The notes: a model not told the origin generated them from the sequence alone. Shown: positions 43,704 to 53,636, counted from the stretch's first letter. The stretch is 64,000 bases of DNA from Stenotrophomonas maltophilia (GCA_009912235.1 WNDS01000004.1:496001-560000), one strand, 5' to 3'. Numbers and translations are program-made.

Positions 43704-43918
43704 CGCCCCGCCTTCCCGTACGCGCGGGACATCCCGCAAGGCAGGTATAGCCCCTCGGCACGGCCCCTTCAGCCAGCAGCTGTCGCTTCTGTGCGCTGCG
43801 CCACACGTGCGCGCGCCCGCGCCGGCATCGCCCTACGCGCTGCGCACCGCTCGCCCTACAGGGTGTTGCGTCAAGGCGGACAGATCACGACAGCGTGCAT
43901 GCGCGATCAGGCAACGCC

Positions 43919-44734
43919 TCATGGCCGCAGCCGCCCGACGCTGAGCTGCGGCAGGAACACCCACAGGTCGTACAGGCGGTCCACGCCGCCGCTGGCCCGG
44001 GGCTGCGCATCGTCGCGCTCCGGCAGGGGCCAGGGCCGGCAACGATCGAAGCACCCCCAGGCGCTGCCACGCTGGGCGTCCACCCGCACGCTGTAGATGT
44101 CCAGGTCACGCAGCTGCGAGGCCATGGGCCGCTGCTGCATCGCCGCCGGCGCACGAGCTGGGCGCACCCGCAGGGCGTGCACATTGCCGGTCAGTACCAG
44201 TAGGCGGCCACGGGCAAGCAGCGCGTCGTGCAGCCGCCGCACCTGTGTGACCATTGCATCGTCGCGCCGCTGGTTGCCCGCGTTGCTGCGGTCCAGGTCC
44301 ACGCCCGTCACCGCTACGTCCCGTCCCTGCGCTTTCAATGCCCGCGCCGCTTCGATCAGATCGAGCATGTCGCGGCTGCGGCGGCCGTCGTGCTGGTCGT
44401 CCTTGATGGCCCAGAACGGGCTGGCGCCGAGCAGCGCGCGGACCTGCGCATCACCAGCAGAAGCCATGTAGTGCCGCAGCCGGCCGTGCTCGCCACGTGG
44501 CACTTCCAGCGCCAGCACCACCGGGCGCCCGTCCCGGCTGCTGGTCTCCAGCAGGTCTGCCACCAGCAGCGGGGTTTCACGCGTACCGTGCCATTCGACC
44601 AGCACCAGCACGCAGTGCATGCCGGCATGCTCGCGGATCTGCGCGGAGATGGTGGCGATGCCGGTATCGGCAGCCGATGCACCGCACGTCACCACCAGGG
44701 CCAGCAGCAGGAACCGGCGGAAGAAACTGCGCAT
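43919..44734 (-). CDS. Secreted protein with EreA/ChaN/TIKI-like motifs
   Basis: The 271-residue protein has a signal peptide (FLLLALVVTCGASA, cleavage near residue 21). Conserved-looking elements are VEWHGTRETPLLVADLL with a HGTRE motif, VVLALEVPRGEHGRLRHYM with a Glu, VTGVDLDR, and LLVLTGNVHALRVRPA. The order HGxxE, E, GNxHA is the pattern of the erythromycin esterase/ChaN/TIKI metalloenzyme superfamily, where these residues bind metal or form the active site. The substrate is unknown. The start ATG at 44734 gives the signal peptide; a longer frame to 44818 does not. Assignment to the superfamily is by motif only. Confidence 0.65.
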   Translation of the reverse strand: MRSFFRRFLLLALVVTCGASAADTGIATISAQIREHAGMHCVLVLVEWHGTRETPLLVADLLETSSRDGRPVVLALEVPRGEHGRLRHYMASAGDAQVRALLGASPFWAIKDDQHDGRRSRDMLDLIEAARALKAQGRDVAVTGVDLDRSNAGNQRRDDAMVTQVRRLHDALLARGRLLVLTGNVHALRVRPARAPAAMQQRPMASQLRDLDIYSVRVDAQRGSAWGCFDRCRPWPLPERDDAQPRASGGVDRLYDLWVFLPQLSVGRLRP

Positions 44735-44822
44735 CCTTGACCATCCATGGCAGGGGGATGGAAAGGCAATGACGGCCGCCACGCGGCAATTCAAGCCCGC
44801 GCAGGCAACCGTGGCCAATACG

Positions 44823-45716
44823 TCAGAGCAACGCCAGGATCCAGTGGTCCACCAGCAGGAAGGCGAACAGCGCCATCAGGTAGACGATGGACCAGTGGAA
44901 CATCTTCATCGAGAAGAATTCATCCGGAGGGTTCTGCATGTGCCAGGCGTACCAGAGGAACACGGCGTTGAGCACGATCGCCCCGCCCAGGTAGAACGCA
45001 CCGCTCATGCCCACCAGGTACGGCACCACGCACACCAGCGCCAGCGCCAGCGAGTAGGCCAGGATCTGGCGGCGGGTGTGCACCACGCCGTGGGTGACCG
45101 GCAGCATCGGGATCTTCGCCTTGGCGTAGTCCTCGCGGCGGAAGATCGCCAGCGCCCAGAAGTGCGGCGGCGTCCAGATGAAGATGATCAGCACCAGCAT
45201 CGACGAGTACGCCCAATCCGACGACCCCTGCATGCCGGTGATGGCCGCCCAGCCCAGCATCGGCGGCATCGCGCCGGCCAGGCCACCAATGACGATGTTC
45301 TGCGAGGTCGCGCGCTTGAGGTAGACGGTGTAGATCACCGCATAGCCGATCAGCGAGGTGAAGGTCAGCGCGGCGGTGATCACGTTCACCCACAGCACCA
45401 GGATCGCCATCGACAGCACGATCAGCACGCTGGCGAACACCAGCACCTGCCACGGCTTCACCTTGCCCACCACCAGCGGGCGCCACGAGGTGCGTGCCAT
45501 CTGCGCATCGATGTGCGCATCCAGCAGCTGGTTGATGGCGGCGGCGGCCGAAGCGGCCAGCCAGATGCCGAGGAAACCCAGCGCGCCCAAGCGCACCTGT
45601 TCCCAGCTGGGCACGCCCGGAATGGCAAGCACCATGCCCACCAGCGCGGTGAACACGATCAGGGCGACGACCTTGGGCTTGGTCAGGTCCCAGTGCTGGC
45701 GGTAATTGGAAAACAT
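44823..45716 (-). CDS. cyoE: Protoheme IX farnesyltransferase (heme O synthase)
   Basis: The 297-residue, roughly nine-helix enzyme adds a farnesyl group to heme b to give heme o. Key sequences are [20 protein letters not shown], the first Asp-rich region [19 protein letters not shown] and the second near [20 protein letters not shown] with [10 protein letters not shown]. The start at ATG 45716 ([15 protein letters not shown]) gives the family length; the frame extends to 45776. It starts four bases after the ctaA stop, so the two heme A synthesis genes are in one operon downstream of the oxidase genes. In oxidase naming it is also called ctaB. Confidence 0.95.
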   Translation of the reverse strand: MFSNYRQHWDLTKPKVVALIVFTALVGMVLAIPGVPSWEQVRLGALGFLGIWLAASAAAAINQLLDAHIDAQMARTSWRPLVVGKVKPWQVLVFASVLIVLSMAILVLWVNVITAALTFTSLIGYAVIYTVYLKRATSQNIVIGGLAGAMPPMLGWAAITGMQGSSDWAYSSMLVLIIFIWTPPHFWALAIFRREDYAKAKIPMLPVTHGVVHTRRQILAYSLALALVCVVPYLVGMSGAFYLGGAIVLNAVFLWYAWHMQNPPDEFFSMKMFHWSIVYLMALFAFLLVDHWILALL

Positions 45717-45720
45717 GGAA

Positions 45721-46884
45721 TCAGTCCGGGGCACGCAGGCGGGCCAGCAGGCTGACCAGCACGAACAACAGGGCAACGGCCACGCCGTTGTGCAGCACCG
45801 CTACTTCCAGCGGCAGGGCCAGCTTCACGTTGGCGATGCCCAGGCTGATCTGCAGCACCAGCAACGCCGCCAGCGCACTGGCCCAGCCACGCATGCTGGG
45901 CAGGCGGAACAGGCGCACGCCCAGCCACAGCAGGTAGGCGGCCACCACGATGGCGAACAGGCGGTGCGCCATCTGGATGGCGATGCGCGAGGCACCGTCC
46001 AGCAGGCCACCTTCGTAATCCACGCCGATGCCGCGCCACAGGGTGAAGCCTTCGACAAAGTTGTGCTGCGGCCACCACTGGTTGGCGCAGCGCGGGAAGT
46101 TGTCCATCGACAGGCTGCCGCCACCGCAGGCCAGCGCCGCGTAGTTGGCGCTGACCCAGCCGCCCAGGGCGATCTGGGTGACCAGCACCGCCACGCCGAC
46201 GCGCAGCAGCCACTTCAGCTTCGGTGCTTCGGCCAGCGTGATCGGCAGGTGGGTAGCCCGCCAGGCCATCCAGGCCAGCAGCGCGAACATCAGCATGCCG
46301 CCCAGCAGGTGGTCCATCACCACGATGGGTTTAAGCAGCAGGGTCACTGTCCACATGCCCAGCAGCGCCTGGAAGATCACCACCGCCAGGGTCAGCACCG
46401 CAGCGCGCGCCAGGTCGATGTTGGTCCAGCGCAGCGCGGCGATCAGCAGGATCGCTTCACCGGCCAGTGCCAACGCGCTGGCCGTGCCATGCCAGCCCAT
46501 CATGTACAGCGGTATGCCGGCGGCCACCAGTACGCAGGCGGTCACCACCGCCGCGCTTCCGAAACGCCGCTTGCGGGTGGCCAGCAGGGCCAGGGTGAGG
46601 ATCTCGATGCCCAGCGCGCCGGCCAGGAAACGGTGCACCTGCTCCCGCCAGGCCTTGTGGGTTTCCAGCGGGCGGATCTCGGCGGCCGGGTGGCCGATGG
46701 TTTCCTCCACGTGCTGCGGCCACGTCGCGCGGCCATAGCAGGTCGGCCAGTCCGGGCAGCTAAGGCCGGCATCGGACAGGCGCACGAAGGCACCGAACAT
46801 GATCGTACTGGCCGTCATGATCATGGCAAACCACGCTAGGCGGTGGAAATTTCGCTGCAGCGCCGGACGCGCGGAAAGGCTCAT
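45721..46884 (-). CDS. ctaA: Heme A synthase
   Basis: The 387-residue, eight-helix COX15/CtaA enzyme oxidises the heme o methyl group to make heme a. The heme-ligand histidines sit in [33 protein letters not shown] and [30 protein letters not shown] at the start is characteristic. The start ATG at 46884 is preferred over a TTG three bases upstream. It lies between the SCO-like gene and cyoE with short gaps, giving one heme A synthesis unit for the aa3 oxidase. The sequence is intact. Confidence 0.96.
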   Translation of the reverse strand: MSLSARPALQRNFHRLAWFAMIMTASTIMFGAFVRLSDAGLSCPDWPTCYGRATWPQHVEETIGHPAAEIRPLETHKAWREQVHRFLAGALGIEILTLALLATRKRRFGSAAVVTACVLVAAGIPLYMMGWHGTASALALAGEAILLIAALRWTNIDLARAAVLTLAVVIFQALLGMWTVTLLLKPIVVMDHLLGGMLMFALLAWMAWRATHLPITLAEAPKLKWLLRVGVAVLVTQIALGGWVSANYAALACGGGSLSMDNFPRCANQWWPQHNFVEGFTLWRGIGVDYEGGLLDGASRIAIQMAHRLFAIVVAAYLLWLGVRLFRLPSMRGWASALAALLVLQISLGIANVKLALPLEVAVLHNGVAVALLFVLVSLLARLRAPD

Positions 46885-46894
46885 CAAACGGGAC

Positions 46895-47470
46895 TCACTT
46901 CAGTTTCAGCAACGTGGCCATGTCCTTGCGCAGGCCTCCCAGGTCGCTGCCCGGGGCATGCCGCATGATCACGAAGCCATTCGGATCGACCACGTAGACT
47001 GGCAGGCCGGCGGGGTCATCAACACCGGGCAGCGCCGCGCGCAGTGCCGGCGCAGGGGCCAGTACACGCAGCGCAGGCAACGGGGCGATGGCCGCCGGTG
47101 GCGTGCCCAGCCACAGGATCTCCACATTATCGGCGTTATGGCCGAACAGCTGCCACATCTTCGCCAACCCCTGCGACAAAGTGACGCACTGCGCGTCGCA
47201 CTGCGCGCCGGGTGCCAGCAGCACCCGCCAGACCTTGTGTTCGCCGCCATTCCACGCATACGGCTGGCCATTGGCCAGCTGCGGCGGCTGCTGGCGCAGG
47301 TCCACCGGCGGTTCCAGTAGCTGGCCCACGTTGCGGTGGCTGGCCGGCTGCCAGCCGCTGAAGCGCAGCACCCCGGCCAGCGCCATGGCGCCGTAGAACA
47401 CCGCAAACAGCAGCAGGGTGCGGCAGCCGTTGCCGCGCGCGGGGGACTGCGTGGACGGAGCAGCATTCAT
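46895..47470 (-). CDS. Membrane-anchored thioredoxin-fold protein, probable SCO-like oxidase assembly factor
   Basis: The 191-residue protein has one N-terminal membrane helix (TLLLFAVFYGAMALAGVL) and a periplasmic domain with a CDAQC motif (Cys-x3-Cys) at about residue 95, a VEILWLGTPPAAI segment, a VYVVDPNGFVIMRHAPGS segment and a His in MRH. The Cys-x3-Cys plus distal His is the copper-binding set of SCO proteins that help build the Cu-A centre. The overall sequence is far from classical SCO1, so the name is cautious. It is 10 bases before ctaA, inside the cox cluster. Confidence 0.7.
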   Translation of the reverse strand: MNAAPSTQSPARGNGCRTLLLFAVFYGAMALAGVLRFSGWQPASHRNVGQLLEPPVDLRQQPPQLANGQPYAWNGGEHKVWRVLLAPGAQCDAQCVTLSQGLAKMWQLFGHNADNVEILWLGTPPAAIAPLPALRVLAPAPALRAALPGVDDPAGLPVYVVDPNGFVIMRHAPGSDLGGLRKDMATLLKLK

Positions 47471-47520
47471 GGACGCGATTTTCTCATGGTTGGGAAAGGG
47501 ATGCCGGCCAGCGACCAGCA

Positions 47521-48237
47521 TTACCGGACAACGCGGCGGCGCCTGCGCCGTTCCAGCACCAGCGCCACCACCAGCACGATCAGCGCCAGGCCGAACCACT
47601 GCACGGCGTAGCCCAGGTGCCGTTGCGGCGGCAGGGTGTTGGGCAGCAGCTCCAGGTCGCGCTCGTCGCCGAACGGCAGGGCCGGGTCCAGCCGCAGCAC
47701 GCGGGTGGGCAGCGCCGGTAGCCCCAGCTCGTCGGCCAGCCCGGCGGCGGGCAGGCGGCTGGCCAGCCATTGCGACGGCCCGCGGCCCGGCCCGAACGCC
47801 GGGCCCAGTGCCAGCCCGGCCGACGGCGGGGGCGCCAGCAGCCCGCGCACGGCCACCGGCGAGGGCGGCGCGGCGGGCTGCGGCAGCGTGCGGTCGGCCG
47901 GCAGCGCGCGCCAGCCCAGGTCGGCCAGCACCAGCGCCCCGCTGTCGCTGCGGAACGGGCGGTAGATCTTCACCCCGGCGCGGCCGTGCCGGGTCTGGTT
48001 GTCCAGCAGCACCACGCCCGGCAGGAAGCGCCCATGGTCGGCCACGCCCTGCAGCGCGCCCGGTGCCGCCAGGGCCTGCGCCAGCGGCAGCACCTGCGCC
48101 AGCGCCGGGCCCTGTGCGTCCAGCAGCGCCTGCTTGGCGTGCATGCGCTGCAGCTGCCAGCAGCCCAGTGCGGTGAAGCTAGCCATCGCCAGCAGCGCGG
48201 CGAGCCACGCGATCACCCGTGTGTGCTGGCGCATCAT
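47521..48237 (-). CDS. SURF1-family cytochrome oxidase assembly protein
   Basis: The 238-residue protein has two membrane helices, one near the start (WLAALLAMASFTALGCWQLQRM) and one near the end (WFGLALIVLVVALVLERRRRR), with a periplasmic domain between. FTALGCWQLQRMHAKQALLD, GVVLLDNQTRHGRAGVKIYR, RPF, VLADLGWRALPADR and HLGYAVQWFGLAL are SURF1 landmarks. SURF1 helps insert heme a into subunit I. The ATG at 48237 is used; a second ATG follows three bases later. The divergent twin-membrane gene lies next to it. Confidence 0.92.
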   Translation of the reverse strand: MMRQHTRVIAWLAALLAMASFTALGCWQLQRMHAKQALLDAQGPALAQVLPLAQALAAPGALQGVADHGRFLPGVVLLDNQTRHGRAGVKIYRPFRSDSGALVLADLGWRALPADRTLPQPAAPPSPVAVRGLLAPPPSAGLALGPAFGPGRGPSQWLASRLPAAGLADELGLPALPTRVLRLDPALPFGDERDLELLPNTLPPQRHLGYAVQWFGLALIVLVVALVLERRRRRRVVR

Positions 48238-48294
48238 GACAAGTCCGCGCAAACGCGGTCAGATAGGGCACACCACTCCGCCACCGAGCCCCGC

Positions 48295-48513
48295 ATGAGC
48301 GATTCGCTGAAGACCCTGCTGGTTATCGCGTTTCTGATCGTCATCGTCTGGAACCTGGGGGCCGGCCTGTATTACCTGCTGGTCGACCGTGGCCAGACCA
48401 AGCGCACGGTGAACGCCCTGACACGGCGCATCGCGGTATCGGTGGCGCTGATCGCGCTGGTGGTCGTCGGCATCTACATGGGCTGGATCAAGCCGCACGG
48501 CATCGGCGGCTGA
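48295..48513 (+). CDS. Twin transmembrane protein (DUF2909)
   Basis: The 72-residue protein has two membrane helices: LKTLLVIAFLIVIVWNLGAG (about 5-24) and VSVALIALVVVGIYMGW (about 49-65), joined by a short basic loop with DRGQTKRTVNALTRR. It fits the DUF2909 twin-transmembrane family that is usually found in cytochrome oxidase clusters, between the subunit III and SURF1 genes. Here it occupies that slot but lies on the opposite strand. Function is unknown, probably oxidase assembly. The ATG at 48295 is the first Met. Confidence 0.85.
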   Translation: MSDSLKTLLVIAFLIVIVWNLGAGLYYLLVDRGQTKRTVNALTRRIAVSVALIALVVVGIYMGWIKPHGIGG

Positions 48514-48531
48514 GGCCGCCACGCCACGCGG

Positions 48532-49406
48532 TCAGAGCACATAGACGAACAGGAACAGCATCAGCCAGACCACGTCCACGAAGTGCCAGTACCACGCGGC
48601 CGCTTCGAAGCCGAAATGGTTGTCGCGGGTGAAATGGCCCTTGGCCGAGCGCAGCCACATCACCACCAGCATGATCGTGCCCAGCAGCACGTGCGCGCCG
48701 TGGAAGCCGGTCAGCATGAAGAAGGTTGAACCGTAGATGCCCGAACCAGCGTCAGGTTCAGTTCCTTGTAGGCGTGGATGTATTCCTCGGCCTGCAGGGT
48801 CAGGAAGAAGCCGCCCAGCAGCACGGTCAGGCCCAGCCACACCAGCAGCTGGCGGCGGTGGCCGGCCTTCAGTGCGTGGTGGGCAAAGGTGAGGGTGACG
48901 CCGGAGGTCAGCAGGATCAGCGTGTTGATCAGCGGCAGGCCCCAGGCCGGAATGGTCTGGAAGTGGCCGCCGATGGCATCGGGGCCGTTGGTCGGCCACG
49001 CCGCCGAGTAGCCGTCCCACAGCAGTTCATTGGTCATCAACCCGTCGCCCTCGCCGCCCAGCCACGGCAGGCCCAGCGTGCGGGTGTAGAACAGCGCGCC
49101 GAAGAAGGCACCGAAGAACATCACTTCGGAGAAGATGAACCACACCATGCCCATGCGGAACGAACCGTCCACCTGGCGGTTGTAGTGGCCGGCCTGCGAT
49201 TCGCGTACCACGTCGCTGAACCACCAGAACAGGGTCAGTACCAGCATCGCGATGCCGGCATAGAAGGCCCATTTACCCCAACCGGCGTCGTTGAGCCAGC
49301 TGGCGACGCCAACCATGGTCACCATCATCGCGATGGAGCCGACGAACTTCCATCGGCTGTGGCTGGGAACGAAATACACGTTGGCGTCGGTGGGCGGCAG
49401 GGCCAT
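48532..49406 (-). pseudogene. ctaE: Cytochrome c oxidase subunit III, frameshifted in this sequence
   Basis: A seven-helix subunit of the aa3 oxidase. The frame from ATG 49406 (MALPPTDANVYFVPSHSRWK) runs through [40 protein letters not shown] and [14 protein letters not shown], then shifts at about 48746, where one G is missing on the coding strand (CTGGTTCG instead of CTGGGTTCG). The next frame gives [20 protein letters not shown] and [14 protein letters not shown] to the stop. Restoring the G joins them into about 291 residues. Because this is an essential oxidase gene with every landmark intact, a sequence error is the most likely cause. Confidence 0.93.
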
Positions 49407-49417
49407 GGTCGGTGTCC

Positions 49418-50008
49418 TCAGGGAGCGGCGTGCACGGCCGAGGACGTGGCGGCCGGAGCCAGCCGCGCCGACAGCGCGTCGTTCTTGTAGAAGGTGTAGG
49501 ACAGCGTGATCGTGCGGATTTCCGGCGGCAGGTCGGGGTCGACGATGAAGCGCACCGGCATGTCTCGCTTTTCGCCGGCCTGCAGGGTCTGGGCGGTGAA
49601 GCAGAAGCACTCGGTCTTGCTGAAGTAGCCCGAGGCGCGCGCCGGTGCCACCGAAGGCACGGCGCTGCCGACCAGTGCGGCATCGCTGTCGTTGCGGCCG
49701 AAGTACAGCGCTTCGTTCAGTTCACCGGGCACCACGTCCATGGTCAGCTGTTCGGGGTGGAACGCCCACGGCAGCTTCGAGTTGACGCCACCATCGAACT
49801 CCACGCGCACCGTGCGCTTGCCGGCCGCAGCGGCGGCACTGGCCTGGCTGCCGGGGCCGCGCTCCAGGCGCACGCCGAACACCTTCTCGCAGGCAATGCG
49901 GTACAGCGGCACCAGCGAGAAGGTCAGCAGGAACACCGCGACCGCCACGCCGATCAGGCGCGGCAGCCCCGCATGACGCGGTGCCGGGGTGGCCGGCTGC
50001 CCGCTCAT
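49418..50008 (-). CDS. ctaG: Cytochrome c oxidase assembly protein CtaG/Cox11
   Basis: The 196-residue protein has one N-terminal membrane helix ([20 protein letters not shown]) and a periplasmic copper-binding domain. The copper motif CFCF lies at about residue 135 within [13 protein letters not shown], followed by [14 protein letters not shown] and [12 protein letters not shown]. Cox11 delivers copper to the Cu-B site of subunit I. The ATG at 50008 overlaps the stop of the small assembly gene (ATGA), so the two are translationally coupled. It appears complete. Confidence 0.95.
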   Translation of the reverse strand: MSGQPATPAPRHAGLPRLIGVAVAVFLLTFSLVPLYRIACEKVFGVRLERGPGSQASAAAAAGKRTVRVEFDGGVNSKLPWAFHPEQLTMDVVPGELNEALYFGRNDSDAALVGSAVPSVAPARASGYFSKTECFCFTAQTLQAGEKRDMPVRFIVDPDLPPEIRTITLSYTFYKNDALSARLAPAATSSAVHAAP

Positions 50009-50109
50009 CGCCCCAACACTCCACTGAGGATGAAGCCGACGTAGACCAGCACCGCGACAGCGCCCGCCCACCGCGCGGTGCGCTTGGCACGCTGGCGCTG
50101 CTGCGCCAT
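50005..50109 (-). CDS. Cytochrome oxidase small assembly protein, 34 residues
   Basis: A short protein, [20 protein letters not shown] followed by [14 protein letters not shown], with a basic N-terminus and one membrane helix. This is the small assembly protein often found between ctaD and ctaG in beta- and gammaproteobacteria. Its stop overlaps the ctaG start (ATGA). The open frame continues upstream to 50253 only because the SMAG repeat happens to be open; that part is not protein-like. Confidence 0.8.
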   Translation of the reverse strand: MAQQRQRAKRTARWAGAVAVLVYVGFILSGVLGR

Positions 50110-50133
50110 GCCCTCGGCCTGGGCGTCGCTATT

Positions 50134-50190
50134 GTAGAGCCGAGCGTTGGTCGGCTGCATGTCATCAGTCGACTGACAGTCGACTCTACC
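50134..50190. repeat. SMAG/REP palindromic element between ctaD and ctaG
   Basis: GTAGAGCCGAGCGTTGGTCG at the left and AGTCGACTGACAGTCGACTC at the right are each self-complementary, with GTAG or CTAC ends. A partial copy (GGGTAGTCGACC) follows at about 50198-50210. It lies inside the cox cluster, in the gap between ctaD and the small assembly gene. Confidence 0.75.
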
Positions 50191-50249
50191 GGCCGACGGG
50201 TAGTCGACCCTGGCGTGGATGATCGGATTCTCGTTATGCATGGCCCACC

Positions 50250-51860
50250 TCAATGACAGATGTCATCGTGCGCCAGGTCACCCGGGCGGAGCGTCGGCGG
50301 CGTGGTGAAGGTGTGCGTCGGCGCCGGCGAGGGCACCGTCCATTCCAGGCCGCGTGCGCCTTCCCAGCTGCGGGCCTCGGCCTTCTCGCCGTTGCGCAGC
50401 GAGGACAGCAGGATCGCCGCCATCATGAACGGGGTGACGAACATGCCGAACGCGCCGATCGAACTGATCAGGTTCCAGTCGGCAAACGCCACGCTGTAGT
50501 CGGGAATGCGGCGCGGCATGCCGGCCAGGCCCAGGAAGTGCTGCGGGAAGAACAGCAGGTTGACGAACACGATGGACCACCAGAAGTGCACCTTGGCCCA
50601 CTTCTCGCTGTACATGCGCCCGGTCCACTTCGGCCACCAGTAGTACACCGCGGCGATCAGCGCGAACACCGCACCGGTCACCAGCACGTAGTGGAAGTGG
50701 GCCGCCACGAAGTAGGTGTCGTGGTACTGGAAATCAGCGGCCACGATGGCCAGCATCAGCCCGGAGAATCCGCCGATGGTGAACAGGATCACGAAGGCCA
50801 CCGACCACAGGATCGGCGCTTCGAAGCTGAGCGAGCCCTCCCACATGGTGCTGTTCCAGTTGAACACCTTCACCCCGGTGGGGATGGAGATCAGCATGGT
50901 GGCGAACATGAAGTAGATCTCGCCGCCCAGCGGCATGCCCACGGTGAACATGTGGTGGGCCCAGACGATGAACGACAGGAAGGCGATTGCCGCCGTGGCG
51001 TACACCATCGCCTGGTAGCCGAACAGCGGCTTGCGGCTGAAGGTGGGGATGATCTCGCTGACCACGCCGAACGCCGGCAGGATCATGATGTAGACCTCCG
51101 GGTGCCCGAAGAACCAGAAGATGTGCTGGAACATCACCGGTTCACCGCCACCGGCGGCGTTGAAGAAGCTGGTGCCGAAGAACTTGTCGGTCAGCAGCAT
51201 GGTCACCGCACCGGCTAGCACCGGCATTACCGCGATCAGCAGGAACGCGGTGATCAGCCAGGCCCAGCAGAAGATCGGCATCTTCAGCAGGTCGATGCCG
51301 GGCGCGCGCATGTTCAGCACGGTGGCGATGATGTTGATCCCACCCATGATCGAACTGATGCCGGCCACGTGGATGGCGAACACGGTGAAGGCCACGTTGT
51401 AGCCGCCCTGCAGCGACAGCGGCGGGTACAGCGTCCAGCCACCGGCCGGCGCGCCACCGGGCAGGAAGAAGGTCAGCAGCAGCAGGCTGAAGGCCACCGG
51501 CAGCAGCCAGAACGACCAGTTGTTCATGCGCGGCAGCGCCATGTCCGGCGCGCCGATCTGCAGCGGAATCATCCAGTTGGCCAGGCCGACGAAAGCCGGC
51601 ATCACGCCACCAAAGATCATCACCAGCGCATGCACGGTGGTCATCTGGTTGAAGAATTCGGGCTTGACGAACTGCAGGCCCGGTTGCGCCAGCTCGGCGC
51701 GGATCACCACGCTCATCGCCGCGCCGATGATGAACATGATGAAGCTGAAACCTAGGTACAGCGTGCCGATGTCCTTGTGGTTGGTCGAGAAAAACCAACG
51801 CTCGAAGAAGCCCTGCGTGTGACCGTGGTGGTCGTCGTGCCCAACTGCCGAGTGCGCCAT
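50250..51860 (-). CDS. ctaD: Cytochrome c oxidase subunit I
   Basis: The 536-residue, twelve-helix catalytic subunit of the aa3-type oxidase holds heme a, heme a3 and Cu-B. The start MAHSAVGHDDHHGHTQGFFE is followed by RWFFSTNHKDIGTLYLGF. Heme a ligand His lies in TTVHALVMIFGG, and the Cu-B/heme a3 set is visible in FWFFGHPEVYIMILPAFGVV (His-Tyr cross-link site), FIVWAHHMFTVGM, and HFHYVLVTGAVFALIAA. The K and D proton-channel regions look conserved. The ATG at 51860 is the first Met. It lies between ctaC and the SMAG repeat and appears intact. Confidence 0.98.
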   Translation of the reverse strand: MAHSAVGHDDHHGHTQGFFERWFFSTNHKDIGTLYLGFSFIMFIIGAAMSVVIRAELAQPGLQFVKPEFFNQMTTVHALVMIFGGVMPAFVGLANWMIPLQIGAPDMALPRMNNWSFWLLPVAFSLLLLTFFLPGGAPAGGWTLYPPLSLQGGYNVAFTVFAIHVAGISSIMGGINIIATVLNMRAPGIDLLKMPIFCWAWLITAFLLIAVMPVLAGAVTMLLTDKFFGTSFFNAAGGGEPVMFQHIFWFFGHPEVYIMILPAFGVVSEIIPTFSRKPLFGYQAMVYATAAIAFLSFIVWAHHMFTVGMPLGGEIYFMFATMLISIPTGVKVFNWNSTMWEGSLSFEAPILWSVAFVILFTIGGFSGLMLAIVAADFQYHDTYFVAAHFHYVLVTGAVFALIAAVYYWWPKWTGRMYSEKWAKVHFWWSIVFVNLLFFPQHFLGLAGMPRRIPDYSVAFADWNLISSIGAFGMFVTPFMMAAILLSSLRNGEKAEARSWEGARGLEWTVPSPAPTHTFTTPPTLRPGDLAHDDICH

Positions 51861-51919
51861 CGCAAAACACCTCTCAGTTCATGGTTCTCCGCAGCCGCAC
51901 GCGGCCACGGGCGGGTACG

Positions 51920-52873
51920 TCAGGCGTTGCCGTCCTGTGCCGGTGGAGCGGCAGCATCGGCAGCAGCCGGTGCCGGAGCGGGCGCGGCCGGTTCCGGCGT
52001 GGGCGTCGCGGCAGGCGCAGCCGCCGGCGCGGGTTCGGCAGCCGGTGCCGGCTTGCGCTGGGCCAGCCACTGTTTGAAGTCTTCCTTGGACACCGCCTCG
52101 ACCACGATCGGCATGAAGCCGTGGTCCTTGCCGCACAGTTCGGCGCGCTGGCCGCGGTAGACGCCGGGGGTGTCGATGTTGGTCCAGGCCTCGTTGATGA
52201 AGCCGGGAATCGCATCCTGCTTCCAGCCCAGCGCCGGCACCCACCAGGCGTGGATCACATCATCGGAGGTGATGACGAAGCGTACCTTGGTGTCCACCGG
52301 CAGCACCAGCCGGTTGTCCACGTCCAGCAGGTAGTGCGGGTGGCTCTCGCGGGTGGGCACCTTGCCACTCTGCCGCATGCGGTCCGAGCCGCGGTCCAGG
52401 CGGCTGGTGAAGGCCACGTTCTCGCCCAGGTATTCGTATTTCCACATCCACTGGTAGCCGGTGACCTTCACCGTCATCTCGGCATCGCGGGTGTCGTACA
52501 TCTTGATCAGGTTGGCCGTGGCCGGCCAGGCCATCACCACCAAGATGATCACCGGGATCACCGTCCAGATGACCTCGGCCTTGGTGTTGTGGCTGAAGGT
52601 GGCCGGCACCGCGCCCTTGGATTTGCGGAACTTGAACATGGCGTAGGCCATCGCGCCGAACACGATGACGCCGATCACCGTGACCACGATCAGCGAGAAC
52701 AGGTTCGATTCCCAGGCCAGGCGCGAGGTCTGGGTGACCCCCTTGCCCATGTTCAGCTGCCACGGCTTGGGATCGGCCGCCTGGGCCCAGGCCAGCGCCG
52801 GAACCAGCCCGCCCCGGCCACCAGGGCGGCAGCCGCTGCAACACACTTCGTACCCCACCTGCTGCTTTGCTTC
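51920..52873 (-). pseudogene. ctaC: Cytochrome c oxidase subunit II, frameshifted at its signal peptide
   Basis: The subunit has two membrane helices (FSLIVVTVIGVIVFGAMAYA and VIWTVIPVIILVVMAWPATA) and the Cu-A cupredoxin domain, followed by an Ala/Pro-rich tail. The ATG at 52873 starts MKQSSRWGTKCVAAAAALVA, but the frame is lost at about 52807, where one C is missing on the coding strand (GGGCTGG for GGGCCTGG); the rest (LVPALAWAQAADPKPWQLNM) is in the next frame. The Cu-A motif reads GQRAELCGKDHGFMP instead of GQCAELCG, so the first copper-binding Cys is Arg (CGC for TGC). The frameshift may be a sequence error; the substitution needs checking. Confidence 0.93.
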
Positions 52874-53363
52874 ATTGCCTAGACCCTTGACGTCGTCGGT
52901 GGCCGGCATCGCTGGCGGCGAGCAAGCTTTCAAGTGCTTCTACGAGCATCTGGCGTTCGGCCGGCGCGAGGAAACTCCCCACTTCCACCTGGCGGCCACT
53001 GGACAAAAGCCGGACACGCGTGTCGTCGATGAGCAGGCGCACCCAGTGCGGGTGGGCCCGGAACACCGGCGACCCGCCGGCGGTGGGGATGACCTCCACA
53101 CACGCCGGTACTACCCGGATCTCCTCCTGCCGCTCACCGCTGCGCCAGAGGGCGCGCAACGCGGCTGCCAGCAGCAGGCTGTACAGCAGCGCGAACAGGG
53201 GAGCGAATGCTTTGCCGGCACACCAGCCCAGGCCGGCAACCAGCCACATCGCTCCGGACAACACGACAAACAACAGGACGAACTGCCGGGCATCAAGCGC
53301 CCGTGGGGGACGCAGCCGCAGCTGCGTACCTGACCCATCCGGAGCTGGAAGCACCTCGATCAT
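52872..53363 (-). CDS. DUF2244 domain membrane protein
   Basis: The 163-residue protein has two membrane helices (about 27-45, FVLLFVVLSGAMWLVAGLGW, and 50-70) followed by a soluble C-terminal domain with EEIRVVPACVEVIPTAGGSP and WVRLLIDDTRVRLLSSGRQV. This matches DUF2244, a family commonly found at the start of proteobacterial cox clusters. Function is unknown, probably linked to the oxidase. The stop overlaps the ctaC start region, so it heads the operon. The ATG at 53363 is the first Met. Confidence 0.85.
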   Translation of the reverse strand: MIEVLPAPDGSGTQLRLRPPRALDARQFVLLFVVLSGAMWLVAGLGWCAGKAFAPLFALLYSLLLAAALRALWRSGERQEEIRVVPACVEVIPTAGGSPVFRAHPHWVRLLIDDTRVRLLSSGRQVEVGSFLAPAERQMLVEALESLLAASDAGHRRRQGSRQ

Positions 53364-53636
53364 GTCGCAACCGCGTTCCTGCCGCGGGAAACGCCTCGAT
53401 GGTAGCCCTGCCCTCTCACCGGTAGCAAGGGTTCATTCACACTTTTGACGATGTTGCAATACAGCATTGGCCCGTCGGCCGATTTGCCGAGTCCTGCACA
53501 AATCTCACCGCACTTCCTGAACACGCCAAATCGCCCAGCAGCAAAGGGATACCGGCATTCATGAAGGTGGCTGGGGGCGCTTCCGTTGGGGCAAAAAATG
53601 ATTAAAATCGCCAAGTTTTCCATTGGCCGGACCGGC

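Noticed and set aside
50110..50253. N-terminal extension of the small oxidase assembly protein
   Set aside because: It translates the SMAG repeat; the compact 34-residue protein is the family form.
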